This document shows, one piece after another, positions 32,471 through 41,775 of a stretch of DNA of 64,000 bases. Source of the DNA: an uncultured Bacilli bacterium (GTDB taxonomy: Bacteria > Bacillota_I > Bacilli_A > RFN20 > CAG-826); contig CALVYH010000003.1 of NCBI GenBank assembly GCA_944372115.1, positions 1 to 64,000 on the forward strand. Reading direction: 5' to 3'. Each line of letters starts with the position of its first letter. The stretch's first letter is position 1. The notes beneath the pieces were generated by a model. That model ran no database searches and was not told the DNA's origin. It saw only the letters and a program-made list of their open reading frames with translations. The position numbers were made by a program, and so were the translations under genes.

Positions 32471-33403
32471 TTAATAAATGACTCTCTTTTTAGAAATAAT
32501 AAATTGTAAACCAGTAAATAAAAGAATAATTAAAAATAAAATAACAGCAGCTGCGCAAGCATAATTTATATTTCTTCCACCAGTTTGAATTTGGTCATAA
32601 ATAAAATAAACAGCAGTATAAAGATTGTATTCTAAAGGGGAAGTTCCTCTAGCGTTGAATAATCCAGCTATCGCTTGATATTCTTTAAATCCATCAATAA
32701 ATGAAGTAATTGATATATATAAAATTTGAGGTGAAAGTAAAGGAACGGTTATTTTACTAAACTTTTTTATTGCAGGAGTTGAATCAATTCTTGCTGCTTC
32801 ATAATATTGCTTATCTATATTTTGTAATCCGCCAATAAAAACTAAAATTTTAAAAGGCATTTCATACCAAACAAGTTCAATACATAAAACTATCATTGCA
32901 TTTAAATAAGTTGTTTGTCCTCCTGCTCCTGGCATCCATGAAATATCTAAATCAAATATTTCATTAATTAAGCCATTTTGAGCAAATAAAACACCAAAAA
33001 CCATACCGATTGCAATAATATTAGTTACGTATGGAGTAAAAAATATTGTTTGGAAGAATTTTTGTAAAACTTTAATCGAATTTAAACTAACTGCAATAAT
33101 TAAAGACAAGATAATTGAAATAGGAACAGTTATAAATGTAATTAAAAGAGTATTAGGTAGGGCATATTTTAAAAATGCTTCTACTTGTCCTTTTCCTGTC
33201 ATATTAGAAGGAAAATCACTTAAACCTAAAATAACTCCATAATTATCGAAAGTAAAACCAGTATTTGCTCCGGTTGCATAAGTATAATCTTTTAAAAATG
33301 AAATATAAAAAGTATTAATAATTGGGTATAAAGTAAAAACAACTATCAAAATGATAGCAGGCATTAAATATAACCATCCTTTATAATTGTTTTTACTTTC
33401 CAT
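32471..33403 (-). CDS. CUT1 permease, MalF-like
   Basis: A 310-residue permease with six membrane helices and a short N-terminus, of the UgpA/LacF type (no large MalF P2 domain). The EAA motif is YYEAARIDSTPAIKKFSKIT, followed by VPLLSPQILYISITSFIDGF. It ends LQFIISKKRVIY. It is second in the ATPase-MalF-MalG order and pairs with the MalG-like subunit encoded directly downstream. Confidence 0.94.
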   Translation of the reverse strand: MESKNNYKGWLYLMPAIILIVVFTLYPIINTFYISFLKDYTYATGANTGFTFDNYGVILGLSDFPSNMTGKGQVEAFLKYALPNTLLITFITVPISIILSLIIAVSLNSIKVLQKFFQTIFFTPYVTNIIAIGMVFGVLFAQNGLINEIFDLDISWMPGAGGQTTYLNAMIVLCIELVWYEMPFKILVFIGGLQNIDKQYYEAARIDSTPAIKKFSKITVPLLSPQILYISITSFIDGFKEYQAIAGLFNARGTSPLEYNLYTAVYFIYDQIQTGGRNINYACAAAVILFLIILLFTGLQFIISKKRVIY

Positions 33404-33419
33404 AATTAATTACTTTTAT

Positions 33420-34898
33420 TTATTTAATTTCTATTCTTTCTTCACTGTCTATATCAAAAACAAACATCTTGTTTGTTTTTATTTTAAATTGATATGTATC
33501 AATATTTATATTTAAATCACTATCTACTACTATTTTAATATTTTCTCCAATAAAAGAATCATGTTCTAAAGTTAATGTTGTATCTTTCCCGTTTAATGTA
33601 ATTTCTTTTACTCTTAAAGATATAGTATCTAAATTATCTTCATCTTTTTTTGATGAAACAAAAATAAATCCTTCAGGTCTAATTCCTACGTAAACTTCTT
33701 TGTTTATATAATTTTCATTTTTTAAAGAAGATATTTTTTCATTATCAACATAAATTCCATCTTCTTTAATTATTCCTTTAAATACATTAATTGGAGGTGT
33801 TCCTAAAAATTTAGCAACAAATAAGTTAGAAGGATTTTTATATATTTCAATAGGTTTTCCTTCTTGCATTACTTTTCCATTATTCATAACAACAATCTCA
33901 TCACAAATTGACATTGCTTCTTCTTGATCATGCGTTACAAATACAGTAGTAATTCCTGTTTCTTTTTGAATTCTTTTAATTTCTTCTCTAGTTTTTATTC
34001 TTAAACGAGCATCTAAATTTGACAATGGTTCATCTAAAAGTAAAACACGAGGTTTTTTTACTAATGCTCTAGCAATAGCGACTCTTTGTTGTTGACCTCC
34101 AGATAATTCTTTAGGTTTTTTATCTAGTTGTTCTTCAATTTGAACAAGTCTAGCTACTTCTCTAACCATTAAATCTATTTCATCATATACTAATTTTCTT
34201 CTTTGAATTATCTTTTCATCATTTAAATTAGTAATATAAAAAGAATCATCTATTTTTAAGTTTCTTTTTAAATATTTATCTTTTATTTCTTTAATTTTTA
34301 TATTATTTTCATTAATAATATTATCAACTTTATTTTTTAATTCTTCTTTAGAAGAAATAGTAAAAAGCTTATGATTAAAAAGTCTTTTTGCAAAAGAAGG
34401 CGAAATAATATATTTATCGATTATAAAAACAATTGCTCTTTCTTTACTTATCTTATTATTTAAAGAAGAATCTTTGATAATATTAACTAATTCTTCATAA
34501 TTAGATAATATTTCGTTTTCTTTAGTTAACATTTCGATTTTATATTCTTTTTTATAAGCATCTATTTTTAAATTAGTTAAAGGAAACGCAATATTTTTAT
34601 AAACATTCATATGAGGATATAAAGCATAATTTTGAAAAACAAAACCAATTCCTCTTTTTTCACTAGCTAAATTAGTTACTTCTTCATTATCAAACCAAAT
34701 TTCTCCTGAGGAAGGTTCTTTTAATCCAGCAATCATATAAAGCGTAGTTGATTTACCACATCCCGAAGGACCTAAAAGACCTACTAATTCATTATTTTTA
34801 ATATTGATTGATACATTATTAACAGCAATAGTATCATCAATTCCTTTTTTCTCATCACCTTTAAATATTTTAGATAAGTTTTTAATTACTATTTCCAT
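33420..34898 (-). CDS. MsmX/UgpC-type ABC ATPase with ~125-residue insertion
   Basis: Energises the CUT1 permeases that follow. Walker A is GPSGCGKST (43-51), the Q-loop FQNYALYPHM (88-97), the signature LSGGQQQ (265-271), and Walker B LLLDEPLSNLDA. A TOBE domain with VGIRPEGFIF closes it. Between Q-loop and signature lie about 170 residues instead of about 50. The insert (roughly 110-235) holds an HTH-like unit, AIVFIIDKYIISPSFAKRLF (155-174), which corresponds to the two units in the ATPase at 13244. The helix just before the signature (DEIDLMVREVARLVQIEEQL) is also shared. Confidence 0.9.
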   Translation of the reverse strand: MEIVIKNLSKIFKGDEKKGIDDTIAVNNVSINIKNNELVGLLGPSGCGKSTTLYMIAGLKEPSSGEIWFDNEEVTNLASEKRGIGFVFQNYALYPHMNVYKNIAFPLTNLKIDAYKKEYKIEMLTKENEILSNYEELVNIIKDSSLNNKISKERAIVFIIDKYIISPSFAKRLFNHKLFTISSKEELKNKVDNIINENNIKIKEIKDKYLKRNLKIDDSFYITNLNDEKIIQRRKLVYDEIDLMVREVARLVQIEEQLDKKPKELSGGQQQRVAIARALVKKPRVLLLDEPLSNLDARLRIKTREEIKRIQKETGITTVFVTHDQEEAMSICDEIVVMNNGKVMQEGKPIEIYKNPSNLFVAKFLGTPPINVFKGIIKEDGIYVDNEKISSLKNENYINKEVYVGIRPEGFIFVSSKKDEDNLDTISLRVKEITLNGKDTTLTLEHDSFIGENIKIVVDSDLNINIDTYQFKIKTNKMFVFDIDSEERIEIK

Positions 34899-34925
34899 CT
34901 TAAAAAGCCTTTTTTTAATACCTCT

Positions 34926-34950
34926 ATATTTTATTTAAAAAATAAAATAT
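34926..34950 (-). terminator. AT-only hairpin between nucleotidase and transporter genes
   Basis: ATATTTTATTT pairs with AAATAAAATAT (11 bp, 3-nt loop). All pairs are A-T, so its strength is low. It may be a weak terminator or just part of the promoter region of the ATPase gene. Confidence 0.35.
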
Positions 34951-34983
34951 TTAAAACAATTAATTTATTTTTAAAAAGGGAAA

Positions 34984-36420
34984 TTAAACTTCAACATAGC
35001 CAACTGTTTTTAAAGTTTCTTTAACTACATCTCTAGCTAAAATATTAGTTTCAATTATTTCTTCTGCTAATGAGGAAGTCGTTTTATAAGCTATATAGTC
35101 TATTGTAGCTAAATAGAATTTACCATTATAAGAAGTTGGTGGATTACTTCTAACAACATTTTCTTGTCCATTTAAAAACATGTTATACATCGAAGCATCA
35201 AATTTCATTAAACATAAAGTATTTTCAAATGGATAAATTTTAAGTAAATCACCATAAGTAAATTCACCCTTCATTACATCACTTCTTATTCCACCACTAT
35301 TTATACTTCCACTATCGCAAGGAATCGCTATGTTTTCATTATTAGAAGCATAAGTCATTAAAGAATAAGAAATAAATCTAGCAAATTTAGCCTTTGAAAC
35401 ATTATTTTCAAAAGTATATAAAACTTCATCTCTAATACTTTCAATATTATCTTTATATTTATTATAAACTTCATCTACTTTTAAAGATGATTCATTAAAT
35501 AAACTATCCTTATTATCCCAAGTAGAAATATTATTGAAAGACGAGGAAATTATTTCATATTCATTATTAGAATTAAGTTTTAAATCTAAAGAAATATTTG
35601 AAAGATAACTTCCATAATTTTTTCCTTCAATATATGGAACTAATTTATTTTCTTCGTCTAAATACCCGTTTTTTAAATTATGATCATGCCCTAAAAATAG
35701 AGCATCAATATAATCAACTAATTCTAAATATCTTTCATATTCACCATCATGAGTAGATAAAACTACAACTTCACATTTTTCTTTTTCTCTTAAATTTTTA
35801 GCTTCTTCTTTTATTAATTCTATATTTTCATCATAAATAAAATCATCGGCAATAGTCGCTAAAATATCATCTTCAATTCCAGGCATAATAGCACCAATAA
35901 TTCCAACATTAATCCCTTCTTTATTAATAACAGTTGAAGAAGATAAATAATAAGGTCTTTTATTAGTAGAAGCATGAAAAACATTAATTCCTAAAAGAGG
36001 AAAATCCATTTTAGAAGCCATTTCTTCTAATTTTTCTTCTCCCCAGTCAAATTCATGATTACCTATTGTCATTGAATCAAAACCAATTGCATTCATTGAT
36101 TCAATGACTACTTCTCCATAAGTAATATTGCTTTCTGCTCCACCCTGAAACATATCTCCACTAGAAATAATAAAAGTATTATCAAAATTATTATTTTTTT
36201 CATTTATTAAATAATTACCAATTCTTGATAAACCTACTTGTTTATAATCTTCATCATAAAGATATGCCCCATGAAAATCATTTAAAGCATAAAAATTTAA
36301 AGTTCTTTCTTCTATCCTTTCACCTAGCTCATCATAAGATACTTTATTTTGACAAGATGCAATTGTAATTAATGATAAAAATGTTACAAAAATATAAGAT
36401 AATCCTTTTTTTAATTTCAT
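34984..36420 (-). CDS. 5'-nucleotidase/UDP-sugar hydrolase-like lipoprotein
   Basis: A surface metallophosphoesterase that would release nucleosides and phosphate from nucleotides. Metal motifs are visible: LNDFHGAYLYDED, IGNHEFDWG, LSTHDGEYERY and LFLGHDHNLK. The C-terminal 5_nucleotid_C domain shows NSGGIRSDVMKGEFTYGDLL and IYPFENTL. The preferred start is ATG36420, preceded by aaaaggaaaaac and leading to a clean signal ending ITIASC (lipid Cys23). An upstream in-frame ATG at 36465 would add 15 basic residues. It follows the nuclease and OB-fold lipoproteins after a terminator, so it has its own promoter. Confidence 0.93.
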   Translation of the reverse strand: MKLKKGLSYIFVTFLSLITIASCQNKVSYDELGERIEERTLNFYALNDFHGAYLYDEDYKQVGLSRIGNYLINEKNNNFDNTFIISSGDMFQGGAESNITYGEVVIESMNAIGFDSMTIGNHEFDWGEEKLEEMASKMDFPLLGINVFHASTNKRPYYLSSSTVINKEGINVGIIGAIMPGIEDDILATIADDFIYDENIELIKEEAKNLREKEKCEVVVLSTHDGEYERYLELVDYIDALFLGHDHNLKNGYLDEENKLVPYIEGKNYGSYLSNISLDLKLNSNNEYEIISSSFNNISTWDNKDSLFNESSLKVDEVYNKYKDNIESIRDEVLYTFENNVSKAKFARFISYSLMTYASNNENIAIPCDSGSINSGGIRSDVMKGEFTYGDLLKIYPFENTLCLMKFDASMYNMFLNGQENVVRSNPPTSYNGKFYLATIDYIAYKTTSSLAEEIIETNILARDVVKETLKTVGYVEV

Positions 36421-36448
36421 AAGTTTTTCCTTTTTTTTATTTCTTCTT

Positions 36449-36476
36449 AAATTTATATATTTCAATATATAAATTT
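36449..36476 (-). repeat. 12-bp inverted repeat in the nucleotidase leader
   Basis: AAATTTATATAT and ATATATAAATTT are perfect complements with a 4-nt loop. It lies in the mRNA leader between the likely -10 (tataataa) and the Shine-Dalgarno. It could be a protein-binding or mRNA element; no G/C pairs support it. Confidence 0.5.
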
Positions 36477-36501
36477 TATTATATTTACTTTATAAGTGTC
36501 A

Positions 36502-36530
36502 AAAAGGATATGGCTAAGCCATACCCTTTT
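36502..36530 (-). terminator. Terminator after the OB-fold lipoprotein gene
   Basis: AAAAGGaTATGGC and GCCATAcCCTTTT pair (12 bp with one mismatch, 3-nt loop), followed by a T-rich stretch on the minus strand. It closes the 45.9-36.6 kb operon. Confidence 0.85.
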
Positions 36531-36555
36531 ATCTAGTTTCTATAGATTAATTAAA

Positions 36556-38745
36556 TTATTCAGCTAATCTAACATTGTCACAAACGATTTGGATATTTCC
36601 GTTGTAATCACTTCTAACACATGTGAAGGTAATCTTATCACCAACTTTTAAGTCTTTAGTAACTTCATTTGTTAACCAATCTTTTGGATTTCCAATTGAA
36701 TATTTACCACTACCATTATAGTTATATGAAATTTTACCATCTTGTGCTGTTGCACCATAAACTGCTACTTCAAGACCACTTTCATCAGTAACAACCATAT
36801 CACCATATTCAGTAGCGCCAGGTTTATTAGTTGCCCATGATTTAATTGTAGCTGTGACCTCATAGATATATTGACCAGAAGCAGTTGCACTTGTTGCAGA
36901 TAATGGAGCACCTTCAACAACTTCTTTTAATGTTGCTTTTGTTGGAGCAATTCTTGTATCGTTTGTAGCTGCTAAAACACCAACGATTTCTTTTGTATCT
37001 TTATAATCTGATCTAATTGCGACCATTGAAATTGTATCGCCGACTTTTAAATCTTTAGTATTTGCGTGAGTATTAGCATCTTTTGGATTACTGAATTTAT
37101 ATTCACCAGTTGCTTCATCATAACTTAAAGCTGTATAAGTAGCACTGATTCCATATACAAGAATTTCTTTAGTTGCATCTTCTTCGTCAACTAAAATGAT
37201 ATTTCCGAATTGATCGATTGCTGTTTGATCACCTTTACTACCAAATCCTTTAATCTTACCTCTAACGACATAAGCTTGTTCTTTAGTATTTTGAGCTTCT
37301 AAAACTTCAGCTACTGAAGCATGGAGATAATCTGGTTCACCTTGTCTAACTGAAGCAGTTAAAGTAACAACACCAATAGCACCTGATTCTGTTGAAGCAC
37401 TAATTGTAACAGTTCCTTCACTAACACCAGTAACTAAACCATTTTCATCAACTGTAGCGACTGAAGAATCTGAAGTTGCCCATGTAATTGTTTCACCTTC
37501 TAAAGAAGCGGTGAGTTGTAAACTACTTCCAACAAATAAGTTACCTGTATAAGTAATATCAATACTTGTTGCTTCTTGATATGGTTCATCAACAACTTCG
37601 ATTAAGCTTGAATCAACTAACATTAAAGCTGCACCATCAGTAGTTTGCATGTCATTATTGTCACCTTCCCAAACTACTTCTTTATTCATAGCTTGCATAC
37701 CAGTGATATTAACAGTTTTTTCACCATTTGAATCTAAGGCTTCTTTTAAAACATCGTAAGCAGCTTTTTTAGCTTCCATATTGCTATTGTATCTATCAGC
37801 ATAGAAGAACATTTCAGCACCTTTATATTCTAAAGTTGCAACTACATAATCACCTTCAGTAACTTTACCATCAAAATGATTATCAACTAATTCAACACTT
37901 GTAACTTTAGCGCCTTCAACTCTAGACATAGTTCCATATGTTGCTTGGGAAATAAATCCTGGGTGACCTAAAACACTGAATTCAGCTGGAGCAACGCTAC
38001 TTGCATCTTCTCCACTTAAAATAGTAATTTGTGCATCACTACCTTTAATTTGTTTTGTTCCATTGTATGGTGAAGAAGTACCACTAACTTCAACGATATC
38101 ACCAACTTTTAATCCACTTGGAACTTTATTCTTTTTAATATTATAAATCATGAATCCATGATTACCTGATTGAACAAGAATTCCATACCATTGATCATCA
38201 TCGCCATCGATAAATCCAACAACTTCACCTCTAACAGCAACTAATCCGCTATTTGGAATATCTTCGATTGCAATAAGATTTTTATTATTATCGATTGTTA
38301 ATGTATATGTTAATGAGGCACTTGCGTCATTTAATGTAGCTGTAGCTGTTAATTTTACAGTACTAGTTGTTCCAAAATCTCCCCAAACAGGTCTTAATTC
38401 TAAGTGTGTTGAGCCATTAGAAGAAACTGTTTCTTCTTCTAAAGTGCCTTGAGCATAGTCCCAATCAATTGCAACATCATAAGTATTACCGCTATCTGAT
38501 AAATAACTATAAGATGTTTGAGCAATAAGGTAACTTGCAGCCTTTTGTTCGAGTTTGTTGGTGACTCCGTATGAATCATCTCTAATTGGAGCAGCTTTAT
38601 TATCTGTAATAACTGCGGAAGAATTTAAAACAGCTTTAACGATATCTTCATCTGTCATTGTTTCGCTAGCTGGTTTATCTCCACATGAAGCAAGAACTGC
38701 ACCTGCACTTAAAACTAAAGCGAGTAATAATTTAGTTTTTTTCAT
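36556..38745 (-). CDS. OB-fold/Big2 multidomain lipoprotein (YhcR-like accessory domains)
   Basis: A 729-residue surface lipoprotein; signal ends AVLASC (lipid Cys21). After about 160 residues of beta-rich sequence comes an OB-fold unit (about 168-250) with LVAVRGEVVGFIDGDDDQWY and LKVGDIVEVSGTSSPYNG. A bacterial Ig-like Big2 domain follows (about 395-465, TWATSDSSVATVDENGLVTG). Two more OB-like units are at about 475-590 and 600-728, both with LKVGD and RSDY motifs. OB units of this type occur in YhcR endonucleases, where they probably bind nucleic acid. No catalytic domain is apparent. It is cotranscribed after the nuclease gene (15-nt gap), so it may present nucleic acid to it. Shine-Dalgarno taggagg is present. 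Confidence 0.8.
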   Translation of the reverse strand: MKKTKLLLALVLSAGAVLASCGDKPASETMTDEDIVKAVLNSSAVITDNKAAPIRDDSYGVTNKLEQKAASYLIAQTSYSYLSDSGNTYDVAIDWDYAQGTLEEETVSSNGSTHLELRPVWGDFGTTSTVKLTATATLNDASASLTYTLTIDNNKNLIAIEDIPNSGLVAVRGEVVGFIDGDDDQWYGILVQSGNHGFMIYNIKKNKVPSGLKVGDIVEVSGTSSPYNGTKQIKGSDAQITILSGEDASSVAPAEFSVLGHPGFISQATYGTMSRVEGAKVTSVELVDNHFDGKVTEGDYVVATLEYKGAEMFFYADRYNSNMEAKKAAYDVLKEALDSNGEKTVNITGMQAMNKEVVWEGDNNDMQTTDGAALMLVDSSLIEVVDEPYQEATSIDITYTGNLFVGSSLQLTASLEGETITWATSDSSVATVDENGLVTGVSEGTVTISASTESGAIGVVTLTASVRQGEPDYLHASVAEVLEAQNTKEQAYVVRGKIKGFGSKGDQTAIDQFGNIILVDEEDATKEILVYGISATYTALSYDEATGEYKFSNPKDANTHANTKDLKVGDTISMVAIRSDYKDTKEIVGVLAATNDTRIAPTKATLKEVVEGAPLSATSATASGQYIYEVTATIKSWATNKPGATEYGDMVVTDESGLEVAVYGATAQDGKISYNYNGSGKYSIGNPKDWLTNEVTKDLKVGDKITFTCVRSDYNGNIQIVCDNVRLAE

Positions 38746-38760
38746 AATTTTAATTTCCTC

Positions 38761-40170
38761 CTAATTAATATGTTCGCTTATATAATTTTTATATTCACTT
38801 GCTTTGAAAAATGGGAATTCAATTTGATATGAAACATCATCGGTATCGTTATATTGGAAAATTCCTAATAAAACATTAACATCATAAGATTTCCCTCTTT
38901 TAAATACAGTTCTAATTGTAGATTCTGAAGAGAAGAAATTATGATTTTCACAGCGAATATTAAGGTCAATTCCATTGCATTTTGCATGAATTGTAAAGGT
39001 AGAAGCATCAGTTTGTGATTGATAAACGAAATCATCGCTATCTTCAATAGTAATTGTTGTCTTAACAAGGTTTCCAGCATAAGGATCAAAAGAATCAACA
39101 TTTGTAATTAAACTTGGATCCATATAAACAGGGTCTGTATTATAAACATAACCTAATTCTTCAGCTTCTTCTTTTGTTGTTGCTAAAATTTCGAATGGAT
39201 AATGGTCGTTATTAAGCTTTACGTCGGTTAATTGCATATTTCCATAATATTTCGTAATTTTCGCATAAAAACGAATAATGTCTCCAACCTTTACACCGGC
39301 ACTCTTATATTGAGTGAATGCAAAAATTGATGCAGGAACAACATCGTCATCCGCAGGATTAACATCTCTTACATAGAAATCACTTCCGCTTAAAGCAATA
39401 ACTTGGCCAATAATTCTTAATTGTTTTCCACTACTTGCAGTTGCATCGTCAACTCCAAGAGTATCAAAATTTTCTTTAGCATTTGAAATAGTTGTTTCAA
39501 CTACTTCACCACTAGAGTCAAAATCACAGTCTTTTTCTCCATTAACTCTTCTTCCCTTAGCAACTTCTTGTGCTTCTTGGAAAGCTTCATAATATCCATC
39601 TAAGATACGAGAATTTTGATTTAATAAATTAATTGAATATCCTTGTTCAACAATTTCTAAATTTAATAATCTAAAATCTTCACCTTCGCTTGGTTGATAC
39701 CAAACAAATCCCATATATCTTCCGCCACTAGAATCGAATTTTTCAAACATATCTAAATCATTGACGACAACGATTCTAGAAGCGTTAGTTAATTTTGATT
39801 TTGTGAAATGGGAAGCTTTAATTCCCCATTCTTGGATTGCACCAGTAGATTCAGGTGTATCTATACCTTCATATCTAAAACGGAATCTTGCTGTTGCTGA
39901 TTCATCATTTAAAGGATAAAAGTTAGTAGTATCTCCATCAGTATTAGATGCTAAACTAACTTCCATAATCGCTAATCCACTAGTTGCAGTTAAAAAATTA
40001 TTATTTGGAATACTACCCTCATTTGCAAACTTAAAAGAATCAGTTACAGGAGTATCATACTCAGTATTTGCCCCACAAACATCATCTTTTTGCTTCTCGC
40101 CACAAGAGGCGAGAGCAAAAGATACAAATAGAACAGAAATAATATTTTTAAATAATTTTTTCATTTTCAT
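38761..40170 (-). CDS. Staphylococcal-nuclease-like lipoprotein with OB-fold
   Basis: A 469-residue surface lipoprotein; signal ends ALASC (lipid Cys23). Residues about 65-215 carry the SNase fold with its catalytic residues recognisable: Asp80 (TDGDT), Arg99 and Asp104-Thr105-Glu107 (RFRYEGIDTPES), and Arg151 (SSGGRYMGFVW). LNLEIVEQGYSINLL ends the domain. An OB-like segment (about 250-340, LRIIGQVIALSGSDFYVRD, VKVGDIIRFYAKI) and a beta-rich tail follow. It likely cleaves DNA or RNA outside the cell in a Ca2+-dependent way. The gene is within the CUT1 operon directly after the binding-protein gene, linking nuclease action to uptake. Confidence 0.87.
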   Translation of the reverse strand: MKMKKLFKNIISVLFVSFALASCGEKQKDDVCGANTEYDTPVTDSFKFANEGSIPNNNFLTATSGLAIMEVSLASNTDGDTTNFYPLNDESATARFRFRYEGIDTPESTGAIQEWGIKASHFTKSKLTNASRIVVVNDLDMFEKFDSSGGRYMGFVWYQPSEGEDFRLLNLEIVEQGYSINLLNQNSRILDGYYEAFQEAQEVAKGRRVNGEKDCDFDSSGEVVETTISNAKENFDTLGVDDATASSGKQLRIIGQVIALSGSDFYVRDVNPADDDVVPASIFAFTQYKSAGVKVGDIIRFYAKITKYYGNMQLTDVKLNNDHYPFEILATTKEEAEELGYVYNTDPVYMDPSLITNVDSFDPYAGNLVKTTITIEDSDDFVYQSQTDASTFTIHAKCNGIDLNIRCENHNFFSSESTIRTVFKRGKSYDVNVLLGIFQYNDTDDVSYQIEFPFFKASEYKNYISEHIN

Positions 40171-40202
40171 ATTTTTAATTTAAATAAATAATAAACACTT
40201 AA

Positions 40203-41717
40203 TTAAGCAGGAATATTATTTGGGTTTAATTGATAATATGTATCAAGTAAATCGTACCAGTAATCATCGCTTGCCGCTTCTTCTTCACTAGCTCCTTCAC
40301 AAGCTGCCATAATACCAGAAACGTTACTTCTAATTGATGATGAACCAACAAAACCTGGATCAACATATTGAGTCCAACCTTCTCCACCTTGATAAACATC
40401 AAAGTTTAATTTAACAGCATCTCTCATTGTTTTTGAAGTGCCAGTTAATGATTCATCAGTTAAATAATCTTGATAAACAGTTGATTCATAAGCATCTGTT
40501 GTAACAGGGATATAGCCAGTATTTTTAGCAAATGTTGCGTTAACTTCTGGATCATAAGTTAATGTTTTTAAAAGATCAAATGTTTGAGCTCTGTTTTCAG
40601 CATCTACATTTTTAAACATAACTAAGTTAGTTCCTTGAGAAATAACATATTTACAATCTGGTTTATCAGCATTATATGGTAATGGGTTAATTTCAACTTC
40701 AATACCATCTTGGACACAGTTACTAACACCAGCGGATGAGCCAATTGTGAAAATTGTTTTATAAGCCTTAAATGGTGTAGATGTATAACTTGATTCACCA
40801 AATGTTGATGGAATACCGATTAATCCTTCTCTGAATAATCTATTAAAGAATTTAAGCATTTCAACAGTTTCTGAACTCTTATATTGCATATAGCCTTGAG
40901 TTTTACCATTAGGTAATGTTTCAACTGTTGTATATGTGCCACCCCATTGTCTAACCATAGTAATAAAGAAGTTTGCTTGAGAGTCATAAGAACAAACTCT
41001 AAAGTCATTCTCACCGACATTAGTTAAATCAATAGCAACATCTTGTCCTGCTTCACCAGCAGCAACAGCATTTTCATAAACTACACCGTCAGCGCCAATA
41101 ACTTTATTGAAAGCACCTGTTTCTTTTAAAACTTTAAGAGTGGCTAAACCGAAAGTTTCCATTTCTTGCCATGTTGTAGGGACAGTTGTAATTTTATCAG
41201 CACCTGTTTTGTTTGCTGTCATTTTAACTAAAACATCAATAAATGTTCTATTTGTTGTTAAAACTTCAGTTGATTTATTAAATGGTAAACCCATTACATG
41301 TTCTGGAACGATTTCTAAATTTTCTTGTAAATAGTTTGAATAGAATTTATCTAAATCCATATCTTGCTCTTCGATTGTTGAAGTTAAATCAAATAAAATA
41401 CCTGATTCTTGATATTGAGCCATATGATCTGGATAAGCAACGGCTAATTGTGGATAAGTTCTAGTAGAAACAGAACCAACAATAGCAGCAAGTAAGTTAT
41501 CATAACCACCTTGTCCAGTATGAACGACTTCCCAACCTTCGTGATCAGCTTCGTAATCATTTAAAATATTGACTAATTGAGTTGTCATTGATTCACCGAA
41601 ACCAGTCCAAATGTTAATTGTCTTGCTTCCGCCAGTAGTTGAACCTTGATTACAACTTGTTAATGCAAATAAACCAATTACTGGAACTGCAGCTAACAAT
41701 TTAATTTTTTTGTTCAT
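40203..41717 (-). CDS. CUT1 solute-binding lipoprotein upstream of the nuclease
   Basis: A 504-residue lipoprotein; signal ends FALTSC (lipid Cys22). The mature start INIWTGFGESMTTQLVNILN is the family 1 binding-protein opening. LPFNKSTEVLTTNRTFIDV and ISQGTNLVMFKN match the UgpB-type core, which binds polyol- or sugar-phosphates in known members. It is the fourth gene of a unit ATPase-MalF-MalG-binding protein-nuclease-OB lipoprotein. This arrangement suggests that a nuclease-released product might be imported, but this rests on context only. A strong Shine-Dalgarno (aaggagg) is present. Confidence 0.88.
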   Translation of the reverse strand: MNKKIKLLAAVPVIGLFALTSCNQGSTTGGSKTINIWTGFGESMTTQLVNILNDYEADHEGWEVVHTGQGGYDNLLAAIVGSVSTRTYPQLAVAYPDHMAQYQESGILFDLTSTIEEQDMDLDKFYSNYLQENLEIVPEHVMGLPFNKSTEVLTTNRTFIDVLVKMTANKTGADKITTVPTTWQEMETFGLATLKVLKETGAFNKVIGADGVVYENAVAAGEAGQDVAIDLTNVGENDFRVCSYDSQANFFITMVRQWGGTYTTVETLPNGKTQGYMQYKSSETVEMLKFFNRLFREGLIGIPSTFGESSYTSTPFKAYKTIFTIGSSAGVSNCVQDGIEVEINPLPYNADKPDCKYVISQGTNLVMFKNVDAENRAQTFDLLKTLTYDPEVNATFAKNTGYIPVTTDAYESTVYQDYLTDESLTGTSKTMRDAVKLNFDVYQGGEGWTQYVDPGFVGSSSIRSNVSGIMAACEGASEEEAASDDYWYDLLDTYYQLNPNNIPA

Positions 41718-41775
41718 TTATAATTTTCCTCCTTGAACAACACTTTTAAATATATCTAATATGCGATATGCATTA

